5,202 nucleotides of DNA, taken from Nocardia sp. GTDB taxonomy: Bacteria; Actinomycetota; Actinomycetes; Mycobacteriales; Mycobacteriaceae. The translations under genes and the position numbers were made by a program. This document shows positions 5,042-5,202 of the stretch, piece after piece (position 1 is the stretch's first letter; the number at the start of each line of letters is the position of its first letter). The notes under the pieces are model-generated. The model ran no database searches. It worked only from the letters and a program-made list of their open reading frames with translations, and had not been told where the DNA came from. The stretch is from NCBI GenBank assembly GCA_013361595.1, contig JABFXT010000070.1:1-5202 (forward strand). Direction: 5' to 3'.

Positions 5042-5078
5042 CGCCCGAATCGGGCGCCGTACCGCGCGCCGGGCGGTA
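5042..5078. repeat. Two adjacent small hairpins upstream of the last gene
   Basis: CGCCCG-aat-CGGGCG (5042-5056) is followed by TACCGC ... GCGGTA (5060-5065 and 5073-5078). Each has a 6-bp stem. They lie in the 131-base region between the insertion and the last start codon. Short GC-rich palindromes are common in this type of genome, so a regulatory role is only a possibility. No promoter is recognisable here with confidence. Confidence 0.3.
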
Positions 5079-5151
5079 ATTCACCAGGTCAGGCGGTCTC
5101 GTATGCGTTACTTGGTACGACCGATCGTCGACTTCGAGGATGTGATGCGAT

Positions 5152-5202
5152 ATGTCCCCGCGCAAGTCCGTGCGTTCTGTGTTCTTCGCTGTATCCGCCG
5201 CC
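5152..5202 (+). CDS. Start of a probable exported protein, cut by the window end
   Basis: Only 17 codons are visible: MSPRKSVRSVFFAVSAA. The basic N-terminus (RKSVR) followed by a small hydrophobic run looks like the beginning of a Sec signal peptide, so the product is probably secreted or membrane-anchored. GAGGA (5136-5140) lies 11 bases before ATG 5152, a little far. A closer ATG at 5145 in another frame encodes a tract with no signal-like character. The gene points away from the DUF4389 gene, and the insertion lies between their starts, so its upstream region may have been altered. The protein family cannot be told from this fragment. Confidence 0.5.
   Translation, partial: MSPRKSVRSVFFAVSAA

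Noticed and set aside
5042..5078. CRISPR-like or iteron repeats upstream of the last gene
   Set aside because: They are only two different short palindromes with no regular repeat unit or spacer pattern.

Overview
The window is GC-rich actinobacterial DNA. The chromosomal genes resemble those of the mycolic-acid bacteria (Nocardia, Rhodococcus, Mycobacterium, Corynebacterium). A probable mycolate reductase (CmrA type) sits directly upstream of oligoribonuclease and tRNA-His, a neighbourhood I recall from mycobacteria (Rv2509, orn, hisT). An RTG start codon placed seven bases after a TAnnnT box, with no usual ribosome binding site, also fits this group. The most likely source is a Nocardia- or Rhodococcus-like species, but the genus cannot be fixed from this window.

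Layout. (1) Positions 1-897, minus strand: the first 299 residues of a CopD-type copper-handling membrane protein, whose end lies outside the window. (2) Positions 898-1150: an intergenic region with a perfect 15-bp palindrome and a possible promoter, then tRNA-Arg(UCU) and a strong hairpin. (3) Positions 1269-2072: the SDR reductase cmrA. (4) Positions 2156-2797: oligoribonuclease orn. (5) Positions 2884-2957: tRNA-His(GUG), then a perfect 34-bp palindrome that probably terminates transcription from both sides. (6) Positions 3010-3774, minus strand: a DUF4389 membrane protein built from two copies of one unit. (7) Positions 3925-5020: a complete IS481-family insertion sequence with its terminal repeats and a NCTAGN target duplication. 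It lies between the DUF4389 gene and the divergent gene that follows. (8) Positions 5152-5202: the first 17 codons of a probable exported protein that runs off the window.

The ordinary genes are housekeeping: copper and respiratory-oxidase biogenesis, mycolate reduction, RNA turnover and two tRNAs. The most interesting material is in the insertion sequence and in shared promoter architecture. The transposase keeps its DD(35)E residues but has lost one base near its C-terminus, and this fuses its frame to the DUF4389 gene with no stop between them. The normal transposase stop codon is not in the element but is supplied by the CTAG of the target site. A long hairpin in the transposase leader buries its ribosome binding site. 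Three host genes (copD-like, cmrA, orn) each have a TAnnnT box exactly 7 bases before the start codon, which predicts three leaderless mRNAs. I found no clear evidence of a wholly undescribed multigene system in this window.
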